Positions 48,909 through 58,400 of a stretch of 64,000 bases of DNA are shown one piece after another. Numbering within the stretch: position 1 is the first letter of the stretch; each line of letters opens with the position of its first letter. Source of the stretch: Agreia pratensis (GTDB taxonomy: Bacteria > Actinomycetota > Actinomycetes > Actinomycetales > Microbacteriaceae); contig NZ_FXAY01000006.1 of NCBI RefSeq assembly GCF_900177685.1, forward strand, positions 94,889-158,888. The letters run 5' to 3'. The translations under genes were made by a program, and so were the position numbers. A model generated the notes under the pieces. That model searched no databases. It was not told the origin of the DNA and saw nothing but the letters and a program-made list of their open reading frames with translations.

Positions 48909-49589
48909 CTACTTGACGAGCGCCGGCAGGTTCTTGCGCGAGGTCAGAACCTGATCGATCAGTCCGTACTCGAGAGCGTCGGCCGCACTCATGATGTTGT
49001 CGCGATCGATGTCCTTGTTGACCTGCTCCGCGGTCTTGCCGGAGTGGTGCGCCAGGGTCTCCTCGAGCCACGTGCGCATGCGCAGGATCTCGGCGGCCTG
49101 GATCTCGATGTCGGACGCCTGGCCGCCACCCTCTCCGCCACCGGCGGAGGGCTGGTGGATGAGGATCCGAGCGTTCGGCAGCGCGAGGCGCTTGCCGGGC
49201 GAGCCGGCGGCGAGCAGCACGGCAGCGGCGGAGGCAGCCTGTCCGAGGCAGACGGTCTGGATCTGCGGGCGGATGTACTGCATCGTGTCGTAGATCGCCG
49301 TCATCGCGGTGAACGATCCACCGGGCGAGTTGATGTACATCTCGATGTCGCGGTCGGGATCCTGGCTCTCGAGAACGAGGAGCTGGGCCATGATGTCATC
49401 GGCGGACGCGTCGTCGACCTGCACACCGAGGAAGATGATGCGGTCTTCGAAGAGCTTCGCGTAGGGGTCCTGGCGCTTGTAGCCGTAGGCCGTGCGCTCC
49501 TCGAACGTGGGCAGGATGTAGCGGTTGGACGGCGAGGTGCCGTTTCCGTAGGGCGAGCTGTAAGCGGCGCCGAAAGCGGGAGTATTCAT
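48909..49589 (-). CDS. clpP2: ATP-dependent Clp protease proteolytic subunit ClpP2
   Basis: 226 residues. The catalytic Ser is in LGQAASAAAVLL (Ser120) and His in ILIHQPS (His145); INSPGGSFTAMTAIYD is the family's first conserved loop. The N-terminal extension (~40 residues, Gly/Ser/Tyr-rich) is a propeptide-like feature of the ClpP2 type. It follows clpP1 by 33 bp in the same direction. Confidence 0.95.
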   Translation of the reverse strand: MNTPAFGAAYSSPYGNGTSPSNRYILPTFEERTAYGYKRQDPYAKLFEDRIIFLGVQVDDASADDIMAQLLVLESQDPDRDIEMYINSPGGSFTAMTAIYDTMQYIRPQIQTVCLGQAASAAAVLLAAGSPGKRLALPNARILIHQPSAGGGEGGGQASDIEIQAAEILRMRTWLEETLAHHSGKTAEQVNKDIDRDNIMSAADALEYGLIDQVLTSRKNLPALVK

Positions 49590-49622
49590 TCTTCTTCTCT
49601 GTTCGTCTGGTCTCGGCGGAAC

Positions 49623-50234
49623 TTACTTGGACTCGCTGGGCACGGCGTCGGCTTCTTCGGTGCCGCCGCCGCCGGCGACGTCGGACGCGAACTCGCGGAC
49701 GTGGTCGACGAAGCCGTACTCGAGGGCCTCCTGTGCGGTGAACCAGTTGTCACGGTCGCCGTCTTTGATGACCTGTTCGATGGTCTTGCCGGTCTGCTCG
49801 CTGGTGAGCTCCGCCATGCGGCGCTTCATGTCGAGGATCAGCTTGGCCTGGGTCTGGATGTCGGCACTCGTGCCGCCGAAGCCACCGGAGGGCTGGTGGA
49901 GCAGGACGCGTGCGTTGGGCGTGATGTAGCGCTTGCCCTTGGTTCCCGACGAGAGGAGGAACTGCCCCATCGAGGCGGCCATGCCGATGCCGACGGTGAC
50001 GATGTCGTTCGAGACGAACTTCATCGTGTCGTAGATGGCCATTCCCGCGGTGATCGATCCGCCGGGAGAGTTGATGTAGAGGTAGATGTCGCGATCGGGG
50101 TCTTCTGCTGCGAGCAGAAGGATCTTCGCGCAGATCTCGTTCGCATTGTCGTCACGGACGGCACTGCCCAACCAGATGATGCGATCCTTGAGTAGTCGGT
50201 CAAAAACACTGGATACCAGAGCCGGTTCGGCCAT
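49623..50234 (-). CDS. clpP1: ATP-dependent Clp protease proteolytic subunit ClpP1
   Basis: 203 residues. The active Ser is in [14 protein letters not shown] (Ser88) and His in LLHQPSGG (His113); the Asp lies toward the C-terminus. Actinobacteria need both ClpP1 and ClpP2 for the active tetradecamer. AGGAG precedes the ATG by a few bases. Upstream is the divergent promoter region with the ClgR-like tandem array (50300-50366). Confidence 0.96.
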   Translation of the reverse strand: MAEPALVSSVFDRLLKDRIIWLGSAVRDDNANEICAKILLLAAEDPDRDIYLYINSPGGSITAGMAIYDTMKFVSNDIVTVGIGMAASMGQFLLSSGTKGKRYITPNARVLLHQPSGGFGGTSADIQTQAKLILDMKRRMAELTSEQTGKTIEQVIKDGDRDNWFTAQEALEYGFVDHVREFASDVAGGGGTEEADAVPSESK

Positions 50235-50299
50235 GTGATTGCTCCTCTATTACTTGCGTGATCTCGAATCTACTGGAGGCTGCCTCGACAGGTGCCGTT

Positions 50300-50366
50300 G
50301 TTCGCCGTAGGCAAAGATCACACTGCCGCCGTAGGCAAAGATCACACTGCCGCCGTAGGCAAAGAT
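50300..50366. repeat. 24-bp tandem array with ClgR-like box between clpP1 and DUF445
   Basis: The unit CGCCGTAGGCAAAGATCACA + CTGC (24 bp) occurs at 50303-50326, 50327-50350 and, shortened, at 50351-50366. At the clpP1-proximal end GTTCGC-CGTAG-GCA (50300-50313) matches the ClgR consensus GTTCGC-N5-GCG except for the last base. ClgR activates clp genes in Streptomyces, Corynebacterium and Mycobacterium. The other copies have TGCCGC instead of GTTCGC. Binding is inferred. Confidence 0.7.
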
Positions 50367-50396
50367 CCGCGCAGCTCGCCGCCTTACGATGAATCC

Positions 50397-51689
50397 ATGG
50401 CCACCTCGCCCGACGCGCCCGTCGCATCCACCACCCTTCTCTCGCCACGCGACCTCGAAAAGCTGGCCGCGCTGCGTGGCATGAAGCGCCTGGCCACAGG
50501 ACTGCTCGTGATCATGGCGGTGATCTTCGTTGTGGCATTCGCCTTGCAGGAGAAGTACGTGTGGCTGCAGTACGTGCGTGCCGCCGCAGAGGGCGGCATG
50601 GTCGGCGCCATCGCCGACTGGTTCGCGGTGACCGCGCTGTTCCGGCATCCGCTCGGGCTGCGCATCCCGCACACGGCGATCATCCCGACAGAGAAAGACC
50701 GCATCGGAGTGACGCTCGGCGAGTTCGTCGAGACGAATTTCCTGTCGCGTGAGGTCATCACGACCAAGCTTCGCTCGCTGGGCGTCTCGCACGCGGTCGG
50801 AACGTGGCTCATCGATCCGGCCCACGCCGAGAGGCTCACCTCGGAAGCGGCGAATGCAGCCCGCGGATTCCTCTCTCTCGCCGACGACGACACGATGCGC
50901 GAGGTCATCGAAGAGATCGGGCGTCGACAGCTGATCGATCCGGCATGGGGACCTCCACTCGGGCGCATGACGTCGACCTTCGTCGAGGGCGGGCATCAGG
51001 GCCAGGTCGTCGACCTGCTCGTCGAACGGATGCATGAGTGGCTCGAACGCAATCCGGATGCGTTCGGTCAAGCCGTGAGCGAGCGCCTGCCCAGTTGGAT
51101 GCCGTCATTCGTCGATCGGGTGGTCGACGATCGCGCACATCGAGAGGCGCTGAAGTTCATCTCGGCAGTTCGAAACGACCCGAATCACCAGCTCCGCGTC
51201 GCGATCGACGAGTACCTGCGCAAGCTCAGCGACGATCTGCAGCACGACGACGCCACGATGGCCAAGGTCGAGGAACTGAAGGGGCAGGTGTTCGACAGCC
51301 CGCAGGTGCGCGATCTGGCCGGCCAGGCGTGGAACGCTGCGCGCACGGCGCTGATGTCATCGCTCGAAGACGCCGACAGCGAGTTGCGCACGCGCCTCAC
51401 TCAGGCGGTCACGCAATTCGGGCATGCCCTTCTCGAAGACCGGGTGCTCGGCGAGAAGGTCGACCGCTGGGTAGAGGATGCCGCCGGCTACCTCGTCGAG
51501 ACCTATCGCCACGACCTCGCGGCGATCATCTCAGACACCGTACGCGGCTGGAATGCCGAAGACACGGGACGCAAGATCGAGGTCGAGGTGGGCCGCGATC
51601 TGCAGTTCATCCGCATCAACGGCACCGTCGTCGGGTCGCTCGCCGGACTCGCGATCTTCACCATCGCCCACGCCGTTTTCAACGGCTGA
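50397..51689 (+). CDS. DUF445 domain membrane protein
   Basis: 430 residues from the ATG at 50397. There is an N-terminal helix (ATGLLVIMAVIFVVAFALQE) and a C-terminal one (VVGSLAGLAIFTIAHAVF). AAEGGMVGAIADWFAVTALFRHPLGLRIPHTAIIP (in part) and FIRINGTVVGSLAGL are the DUF445 signature. The soluble part between is helical. The function is unknown. It is divergent from clpP1, and the frame through the tandem array (from 50292) was rejected. Confidence 0.88.
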   Translation: MATSPDAPVASTTLLSPRDLEKLAALRGMKRLATGLLVIMAVIFVVAFALQEKYVWLQYVRAAAEGGMVGAIADWFAVTALFRHPLGLRIPHTAIIPTEKDRIGVTLGEFVETNFLSREVITTKLRSLGVSHAVGTWLIDPAHAERLTSEAANAARGFLSLADDDTMREVIEEIGRRQLIDPAWGPPLGRMTSTFVEGGHQGQVVDLLVERMHEWLERNPDAFGQAVSERLPSWMPSFVDRVVDDRAHREALKFISAVRNDPNHQLRVAIDEYLRKLSDDLQHDDATMAKVEELKGQVFDSPQVRDLAGQAWNAARTALMSSLEDADSELRTRLTQAVTQFGHALLEDRVLGEKVDRWVEDAAGYLVETYRHDLAAIISDTVRGWNAEDTGRKIEVEVGRDLQFIRINGTVVGSLAGLAIFTIAHAVFNG

Positions 51690-51721
51690 CACTCTCACGA
51701 CGCACCTGCGGCCGCGCGCCG

Positions 51722-52111
51722 TCAGAGGGCAACATCGAGACCGGTGAGGTCAGGAACGTCGAGACCATCAGCGGATCGCTGCACGGGGAGCAAGGCCACC
51801 ACGACGTCGTCGATCATGGGAAGAATCCCCTCGATCCTCGGCGTTCGTCGCGAGTCGACTCCGTGGTCTTGCCAGCAGACACCCACTCCCGCCTTCTCGA
51901 GTCCCTCGACGTCGATGACGACGAGCAGCAGTGGCAGCTGCAGGTCGGCATACCGGCGGCGAAGGACATCATCGATGCCTGATGCCGTTGTCGCGCAGAT
52001 GTACCCCGCATCGAACAACCCGACTCCGCGAGTCGAGACCTCGTACTCTCCGAAGTTGCGTGAGGCCTCCCAGTCGTCGCTGATCGCCACGTGCAGAATT
52101 CTGGTTCCCAT
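51722..52111 (-). CDS. DUF952 domain protein
   Basis: 129 residues from the ATG at 52111. RILHVAISDDWEASRNFGEYEVSTRGVGLFDAGYICATTAS (in part) fits DUF952, a small ADP-ribosyltransferase-like fold of unknown function. It is divergent from a TetR gene, with a 28-bp palindrome between them, and converges on the DUF445 gene. Confidence 0.8.
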   Translation of the reverse strand: MGTRILHVAISDDWEASRNFGEYEVSTRGVGLFDAGYICATTASGIDDVLRRRYADLQLPLLLVVIDVEGLEKAGVGVCWQDHGVDSRRTPRIEGILPMIDDVVVALLPVQRSADGLDVPDLTGLDVAL

Positions 52112-52139
52112 CGGAATCTCCCGTCTTGTCACTGTGTCG

Positions 52140-52167
52140 CTTAATGATACGACGCAGTACTATTAAG
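52140..52167. promoter_or_regulatory. 28-bp palindromic operator candidate of the DUF952/TetR pair
   Basis: CTTAAT (52140-52145) and ATTAAG (52162-52167) frame an imperfect palindrome. The central GTATC...GTAC parts are also partly symmetric. It ends two bases before the TetR ATG, so binding would block the tetR start and the divergent DUF952 promoter. It is the best-preserved TetR-type operator in the window. Confidence 0.7.
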
Positions 52168-52169
52168 AA

Positions 52170-52745
52170 ATGACCGCATCCAGAGGACGAGTGCCCGATT
52201 CAAACCGACCGATACGTCGCGCGATGATCCTCGACACAGCGGTCGCCCTCTTTCTGACCGCGGGTTTCGCGGCGACGAGCATCGACGAGGTGGCTCGCCG
52301 AAGCGAAGCGAGCAAGAGCACCGTCTATGCGTACTTCGGAGACAAGGCCGGACTGTTCTCTGCCGCAGTAGAGCGGCTCCATGACGCGATCGCTGAGTCC
52401 ATCGACGGTGAGGCGACTCTCGCCGAACTCGCGACGTCGGTCGTGATGACGCTTCATTCAGACGAAGCCGTCGGTCTGCACCGCACGGTCATCGCGGAGT
52501 CGTTGCGATTCCCCGAGCTCGCTCGTTCCTTCTATGCGTCGGGCCCCTCGCGCTCCACGCAGATGCTCCTGGCGGCGCTCCGCCGAGCAGACCCGGCGAT
52601 CACCGCTGTGCACGCCGAAATGCTCTACACCCTTCTTCTCGGCGAGTCGCATCGTCGCCGGCTCCTCGGCCTGAGCGGTGCACCGAGCGTGCGCGAAGCA
52701 GCCCAGCACGCTCGTGACGCGCTGCACGCTCTCGGCCACAGATGA
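52170..52745 (+). CDS. TetR family transcriptional regulator
   Basis: 191 residues. AVALFLTAGFAATSIDEVARRSEASKSTVYAYFGDKAGLFSAAVE (in part) is the TetR helix-turn-helix. The C-terminal half resembles the AefR/TetR_C_33-type ligand domain (EMLYTLLLGESHRRRLLG). It is divergent from DUF952 across the 28-bp palindrome, which suggests control of both. Confidence 0.9.
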   Translation: MTASRGRVPDSNRPIRRAMILDTAVALFLTAGFAATSIDEVARRSEASKSTVYAYFGDKAGLFSAAVERLHDAIAESIDGEATLAELATSVVMTLHSDEAVGLHRTVIAESLRFPELARSFYASGPSRSTQMLLAALRRADPAITAVHAEMLYTLLLGESHRRRLLGLSGAPSVREAAQHARDALHALGHR

Positions 52746-52758
52746 TTGCGCTCCGAGC

Positions 52759-53514
52759 TCAGGTAGCGGCCCAGAGGGCTCGGTAGTACTCGATGCGCTC
52801 GTCGTCGCGGGCGACTCCGTAGGCCTCGAGCAGGTCCGACTCCAGAAACTCTCCCCCGGCGTAATTCCATTCCAGACTCCACGTCGCGACGGCCAGGTCG
52901 GCCCAGCGATCGGCGACGCCCAACGACCCCAGATCGACGTGGCCCACGACTGCTCCGTCGTCGGCGAGAAGGGTATTCGGCGCGCACGCGTCGCCGTGGC
53001 AGACGACAAGCCGATCAATGGATGGCGGAGTCTGGAGCGACTCGGCCACCGCAAGGCCCTCCGTCCGAGCCCGTGCGATGCGCTGCGATACCGACCACGA
53101 GTAGGGGCATCGGTCCACCGGCAGCGCGTCGTGCATGCGGCGGAGTCCGGCGCCGATGCCGCGAGCTGCCACCCGCGCTGCCGTCTCGTCCGAGGTGAAG
53201 CGCACATCGACCGCACTGTGGCCCGGGAGGCCGGCCGTCAGCATCCACGAACCGTCGTCGCCAGAGCCAGACGCAAGTACGCGAGGAACCTCGATGAACG
53301 GAGCCGCCCAGCTCACGCGCGCGACCTCGGCCTCGAAGATGGGATCGCCGCCAGGCATCCACTTGATGAAACGGGCCAGCTCGCCGTCTCCGAGACGGAA
53401 GGTCAGCCCACCTCGGGTGTTGCGCCAGACCGGAACCGGCGTATCGCCGTCGGCATACTCCCCCACGATCGGCGGCACGTCGATCGGGCCGTCGGGTACC
53501 GCGGCGATCAACAT
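52759..53514 (-). CDS. Aminoglycoside 3'-phosphotransferase-like kinase
   Basis: 251 residues. VCHGDACAPNTLLADDG is the catalytic loop (Asp and Asn) and VGHVDLGSLGVADRWADLAVATWSLEWNYA the metal-binding and activation region of APH(3')-type kinases (in part). VWRNTRGGLTFRLGD is the nucleotide-binding start. Chromosomal copies in actinobacteria may phosphorylate other substrates, so resistance is not certain. It is 68 bp from tig on the same strand, separated by a terminator. Confidence 0.82.
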   Translation of the reverse strand: MLIAAVPDGPIDVPPIVGEYADGDTPVPVWRNTRGGLTFRLGDGELARFIKWMPGGDPIFEAEVARVSWAAPFIEVPRVLASGSGDDGSWMLTAGLPGHSAVDVRFTSDETAARVAARGIGAGLRRMHDALPVDRCPYSWSVSQRIARARTEGLAVAESLQTPPSIDRLVVCHGDACAPNTLLADDGAVVGHVDLGSLGVADRWADLAVATWSLEWNYAGGEFLESDLLEAYGVARDDERIEYYRALWAAT

Positions 53515-53538
53515 ACCTCAGTGTGGCTTAACGACGAA

Positions 53539-53568
53539 GGGCCCGACATGCGCGTGCATGTCGAGCCC
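53539..53568 (-). terminator. Terminator-like hairpin between the APH-like gene and tig
   Basis: A 13-bp stem (GGGCCCGACATGC at 53539-53551 with its partner at 53556-53568; the single C/A mismatch becomes a G-U pair on the minus strand) closes on GCGT. On the minus strand the stem lies 15 bp beyond the tig stop and is followed by CTTCGTCGTT. It probably terminates tig. Confidence 0.75.
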
Positions 53569-53582
53569 TCCGAATGAAGCGA

Positions 53583-54920
53583 CTAGTGCGAGTGACCCTC
53601 GTGGTCGTGGCCCTCGTGCTCATCGATGGCGTCATCGGGCTCCGAGACGACCGCAGCGAACTCCTTGAGGTCGACCGTCTTGCCGTCGGTGTCGACGACC
53701 TTGGCCTTGCCGAGCAGGATCGCGAGAGCCTTGTTGCGGGCGACCTCGCCGACCATGGCGGGGATCTGGCCGCTCTGGTCGAGAGCCTGAACGAACTCGT
53801 TCGGCTCCATGCCGTACTGGGCGGCGCTCTGCACGAGGTACTGAGTCAGCTCGTCTTGGCCGACCTTGACCTGCTCCTTCTCGGCGACTGCGTCGAGAAG
53901 GATCTGGGTGCGGAAGGTGTTCTCGCTCGAGGTGGTGACCTCGGCGCGGTGCTCATCGTCTTCGAGGCGGTTCTCGCCCTCGAGGTGACGGTGCACCTCG
54001 TCTTCGATCAGGGCGGGCGGCACGGCCACGTCGACCTTCTCGAGCAGCGTCTCGACCAACTTGGTGCGAGCGGCGGATGCCTGGCCGAACGCCTTCTGCT
54101 TGGCGACGGTGTTCTTGAGGTCGGCCTTCAGCTCGTCGAGCGTGTCGAATTCGCTCGCGATCTGAGCGAAGTCGTCATCGGCCTCAGGAAGCTCGCGCTC
54201 CTTGACCGCAAGAAGCGATACCGAGACGAGCGCGTCGGAGCCGGCGTGGTCTCCGCCGAGCAGCGGCGCCTCGAAGGTGGTGGACTCACCGGCGGAAAGC
54301 GAGTCGAGCGCCTCGTCGATGCCCTCGAGCAACTCGCCCGATCCGACCTCGTAGGAGATGCCCGTGGCCTTGTCGACCTCGGCGCCGTCGATCGTGGCGA
54401 CCAGGTCGAGCTGGGCGAAGTCGCCTGTCTTCGCGGGGCGGTCGACGGTGACGAGCGTGCCGAAGCGGCTGCGCAGGTTCTCGAGCTCGGTGGCGATGTC
54501 CTCGTCGGACACCTCGACCGCGTCGACGGTGACCTCGAGGTCGTTGTAGTCGGGGAGAGTGATCTCGGGGCGCACATCGACCTCGATGGCGAGTTCGAGG
54601 TCTCCGGAGAAGTCCTTGTTGCTGGGCCACTCGACGATGTCCGCGCTCGGCTTGCCCAAGGGGCGAAGCTCGTTCTCGGTGATCGCCTGGCGATAGAAGC
54701 CGTCGAGTCCGTCGTTGACCGCGTGCTCGAGCACGGCTTCCTTGCCGACGCGCTGGTCGATCAGGGGCGGCGGAACCTTGCCCTTGCGGAAGCCGGGGAT
54801 GTTGATCGACTCGGCGATGTGGCCGTATGCGTGATCAATGCTGGGCTTCAGCTCGTCGGGGGTGACCGAGATGGCGATCTTCACGCGTGTCGGGCTGAGC
54901 TGTTCGACCGTGGTCTTCAC
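53583..54920 (-). CDS. tig: Trigger factor
   Basis: 445 residues from the GTG at 54920 (AGGAG 8 bases upstream). The N-terminal ribosome-binding domain has [21 protein letters not shown], the PPIase domain starts near residue ~150, and the C-terminal domain ends in [11 protein letters not shown], a His-rich tail that could bind metal. It is the ribosome-associated folding chaperone. The frame to 54956 adds 12 non-family residues. Confidence 0.95.
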   Translation of the reverse strand: MKTTVEQLSPTRVKIAISVTPDELKPSIDHAYGHIAESINIPGFRKGKVPPPLIDQRVGKEAVLEHAVNDGLDGFYRQAITENELRPLGKPSADIVEWPSNKDFSGDLELAIEVDVRPEITLPDYNDLEVTVDAVEVSDEDIATELENLRSRFGTLVTVDRPAKTGDFAQLDLVATIDGAEVDKATGISYEVGSGELLEGIDEALDSLSAGESTTFEAPLLGGDHAGSDALVSVSLLAVKERELPEADDDFAQIASEFDTLDELKADLKNTVAKQKAFGQASAARTKLVETLLEKVDVAVPPALIEDEVHRHLEGENRLEDDEHRAEVTTSSENTFRTQILLDAVAEKEQVKVGQDELTQYLVQSAAQYGMEPNEFVQALDQSGQIPAMVGEVARNKALAILLGKAKVVDTDGKTVDLKEFAAVVSEPDDAIDEHEGHDHEGHSH

Positions 54921-54998
54921 GTTTGGCTTCTCCTGAGGGTTAGTACTGTGCTGCACCGTTTGGCTGGATCAAAGTGGTACCTGGGGGAACTCGCGCTG

Positions 54999-55076
54999 TG
55001 GTCGGGGCGACAGGATTCGAACCTGCGACCTCCCGCCCCCAAAACGGGCGCTCTAGCCAAGCTGAGCTACGCCCCG
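54999..55076 (-). tRNA. tRNA-Pro (anticodon TGG)
   Basis: 78 nt including an encoded CCA. On the minus strand the acceptor is CGGGGCG/CGCCCCG, the D-arm GCTC/GAGC, the anticodon stem CCCGT/GCGGG holds loop TTTGGGG (anticodon TGG), and the T-arm is GCAGG/CCTGT. The gene lies between tig and tRNA-Gly. Confidence 0.96.
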
Positions 55077-55280
55077 GTTCTCGTCACAAGTCCCGTGAGG
55101 CCAGTCACCGGGTAACGCACAGGGCGCATGGCACGAGGGTAGTGCCGGGCGAATTGGCCTCGGCAAGTCTACTGCACAGTCTGGAGGGCCGCTGAGCATT
55201 TTCCCGCCGCCGGTTACGCGGAGGGGGAAACTGTGTACTACGATGTTCCAGTGCCGCTTGCGGCGCACACCTCCCATTTC

Positions 55281-55351
55281 GGGGCTGTAGCTTAGTGGTA
55301 AAGCCTCTGTCTTCCAAACAGATGATGCGAGTTCGATTCTCGTCAGCCCCT
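55281..55351 (+). tRNA. tRNA-Gly (anticodon TCC)
   Basis: 71 nt on the plus strand. The acceptor is GGGGCTG/CAGCCCC, the anticodon stem CTGT/ACAG holds loop CTTCCAA (anticodon TCC), and the T-arm is GCGAG/CTCGT. CCA is not encoded. A strong terminator follows. Confidence 0.96.
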
Positions 55352-55363
55352 CGTTCGTGAATC

Positions 55364-55394
55364 AAGGCCCCCGAGAATATCTCGGGGGCCTTTT
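55364..55394 (+). terminator. Rho-independent terminator of tRNA-Gly
   Basis: A 13-bp perfect stem (AAGGCCCCCGAGA at 55364-55376 with 55380-55392) encloses the loop ATA and is followed by TT. Its place after the tRNA supports the call. Confidence 0.88.
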
Positions 55395-55455
55395 CTCATC
55401 CACAGATCGAACGCTTCTGCCACGCGCGATCCGCCACGTCTGACACGCTGTGAAC

Positions 55456-58400
55456 ATGACAGACCCCGTGCCCGCCGCCGTTCCCTCATCGGGAGCCGCT
55501 TGGCCTACGACACCTCAGGCCTTCGCTGACACCACTCTCTGCCCGCGCTGCTTCGCCGTTCTCCTCAGTAGCCGATGCCATTCCTGCGGCCTCGAATTGG
55601 CTGTGCCCCTGGCCGCAGAACTGATCGCCGCGTCACACACGCTCGTCGATGCCGAACGCCATCGACGTGACCTGATCCAGCGCATGTGGAACGAGCAACT
55701 CGCCGCGCAGCTGATTGTGACGCCGGCCCGACCGGCGCCCACATATGTTCCGGATGCCGCGAGCGCGGCCGCCGCAACGGCCATCGCTCCCCCGCTCCCC
55801 GCGTTCCCCTCCGTCTCACCTCATCCGAGCACCGTCTCGCCTCCAGGAGCGACTCCAGCGCCCACGGTCCCGCCCTCGCACGAGTCGTCCGATTCGCGCC
55901 CTCGACGTTCCGGCGTGCAGGTCTTTCTGCTGGTGACAGGCATCGTTCTCCTCTCTGTCTTCGCGCTGTTCTTCGTGACGGTCGCCTACCTTTTCGCCAC
56001 GGTCGAGGTGCGCGTCGTCGTCACCGCTCTCGCGGGACTGGTCGTATTCGGCGTCGCCTGGGTGTTGAAACGCCGCCACCTGCCTGCCACGGCAGAGGGC
56101 GTCGGGGTGACGGGTACGGTGATCCTGCTCGGTGTGCTCGAATTCGTTCGAGGCGCCGAGTTATTCGGTTCCGCCTCGATCACCCCCGCTCTCTTCTCCG
56201 GTGCCGGATTCCTCGCTCTGTCCGCTCTGCTCGAGGCGCTTCACCGCATCTCGAGGCTCCGCTTCGCACGACTCGGCAGCGTACTTCTCGCCCCGACAGG
56301 CGTCGCTCTCGTCGTGGTCGGTGCGCTTGGGTCTGTCGACTCCGGCTTGGCCTTGTGGGCGGGTCTGGTTGCCGCCGGCGCCTCGACCCTCGCACTGCCC
56401 CAGATCAGAGAGCGCTCGGGCGAGGCCGCCCTCGTTCGCTGGGTGGCCGTCGTCTCCATGACTGCGGCGCTCATCCCCGCCGCGCTGCTCCTACCCGAGG
56501 TTCCCGGCTCATCTGCACTGTCGTATTCGGTGTCGGCGATTGTCTGGGGCGCGTTCATTCTCCGACTGCGCGCAGGGTCCGGTGCACACGCATGGAGCAG
56601 GGCAGCATCGGTGATGCTGGGGTTGTCGGTGTCGCTTGCCCCGACAGTGGCGATATTCAGGCACGCTTCGACCGAGTGGAACCTGTGGGCGCCGGGAACC
56701 GCTGCAGCAATCGTCGCCGTCACTCTCGTGATTCGTGCGCGCACCTCAACCACACAACTCGCGAGCCGTATCTGCCGCGATGCTCAGATCCCCGCGCTCA
56801 TTGTCGCCGCGCTCGGCCTGCTACCGGGCGTCGGCCTCGCTGCGATTCATATTCTCGGCTCCGTTTTTCCGCGATATCTTCTCTGGCAGGCGCGTCCGGG
56901 CGACGCTGCCGGCTTCGTTCCCGAGACTGGAGCGTGGGCTGCTGTACTTGCCCCGGCCGTCGCTGCACTCCTCGGAGCCGTGGCCATCCGCCTCGCGCGG
57001 CTACCGAGTGCGCTCGGCGCACTCGTGGGCTGCCTTTCGTGTGTGGCGTTGCTCGCTGCTGCCAGTCATGCGGGCACCGTCCTCCTCTCGCTCCTCGCCT
57101 ACGCGATTGTCGCCACCACCGGGCTCGCCGCCCTTCTGGCGACGCGGGGCCGACGTGTCCCCGCCGTGCGTGTCCCCGCCGCGATAGCGCTGGGCGTCGC
57201 CACGTTCGCTGTCGTCATCCTTTCTCACGCGAGCACGTCGTTGTGGCTCCCGGGCACCCTCGCGACCGCCGCGCTCATCGTCGTATCTCGCTTCGCCATC
57301 GCGCCGAGCACTCCCGCCGCGTCGTTCGTTCGCCCCCTTCTCACAGGCTTCGTCGCGGGGTTCTTGTTCGTCGAGATGACACTGCTGATGCCGTGGATCT
57401 CCGGCTGGCGCCCATCGCTCTTGTCAGCGAGTTCGCCCTTTCCCGCTCCGACCGACTTCTTCGCTCTTCCCGGCGCGGGCGCTGTGCTCCTTCTGTGCGT
57501 GGTGCCGCTGGCTCTCCGCAGCCGCATAGACCGCGCATCCCGAGGCGCGTGGGACCTGCGAGCGGCAGCCGTCGTCGCCTTGCTCACGGCGGCCATCAGT
57601 TCGCTTGTTCTCTTTGTGGCGGGCAGCGCCTCCGCCATCGATCACGGCGCGCGTATCGCCATCCCGCTCGGTCTCGCCGTCGCAGCAATCGTGTGGCAGA
57701 TTCGTGGCTCGGTGGCGCACACCGCTGAACGCGTCGCCTTGGCGGGACTCGCGCCCCTCGCTCTGACGGCAACCCTCGCTTCCGTCGCCGACGCTGCGAC
57801 GGCATCGTCGACGGCACTGATGCTCGACCTCGCGGCACCAGTCGCCGCGATCCTGTCGGCCGCTCTGGGGGCGGTGCTCTTCACCCGAGCATCGCCGGGC
57901 ATTCGCTCGGCGGCGCGCATCGCATGGGAGTGCGCGATTGCCCTCGTCATGATCGTGAGTATCGTCCGATGCATAGCCTCTGCCGACGCGAGCACCTGGC
58001 TGATTCTGCTTCTGCTCGCCGTGACGCCGATCATCGTCTCGTTCGCCGACGGCAACCCGTTCAGGAGCCGGTCGCCGAGACGCTTCGGCGGTGCGCTCTC
58101 GTGCGTCCTCGCCACTGCAGCACTCTGGCAATTCCTTGCATTCCGCGGCATGGTCGACGTCGAACCGTACACGCTTCCGTTGGCGGGCATGCTGCTCTGT
58201 CTGACGGCCGCCATCGCCGTGTTCAGCACGCAGACGGCGAGCGTGGCGACCGTTAGGTCGACCCTGTTCGCTGCGGCTCTCGTGATCGCACTCGTCCCCT
58301 CCGCGCTGGTGTCGATCGCCGACGAACGCCCGACTCGCGGCGTCGTCGTGCTCGTGATCGCAGCGGTATTGACGGCGGCGGCGCTCCTCGCGCCTCGCGT

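Noticed and set aside
50292..50396. N-terminal extension of the DUF445 protein through the tandem array
   Set aside because: The repeated VGKDHTAA residues come from the DNA array; the family begins after the ATG at 50397.
55686..57728. 680-codon frame within the large membrane protein gene
   Set aside because: Arg-rich shadow of the SCO7613-type gene in another frame.
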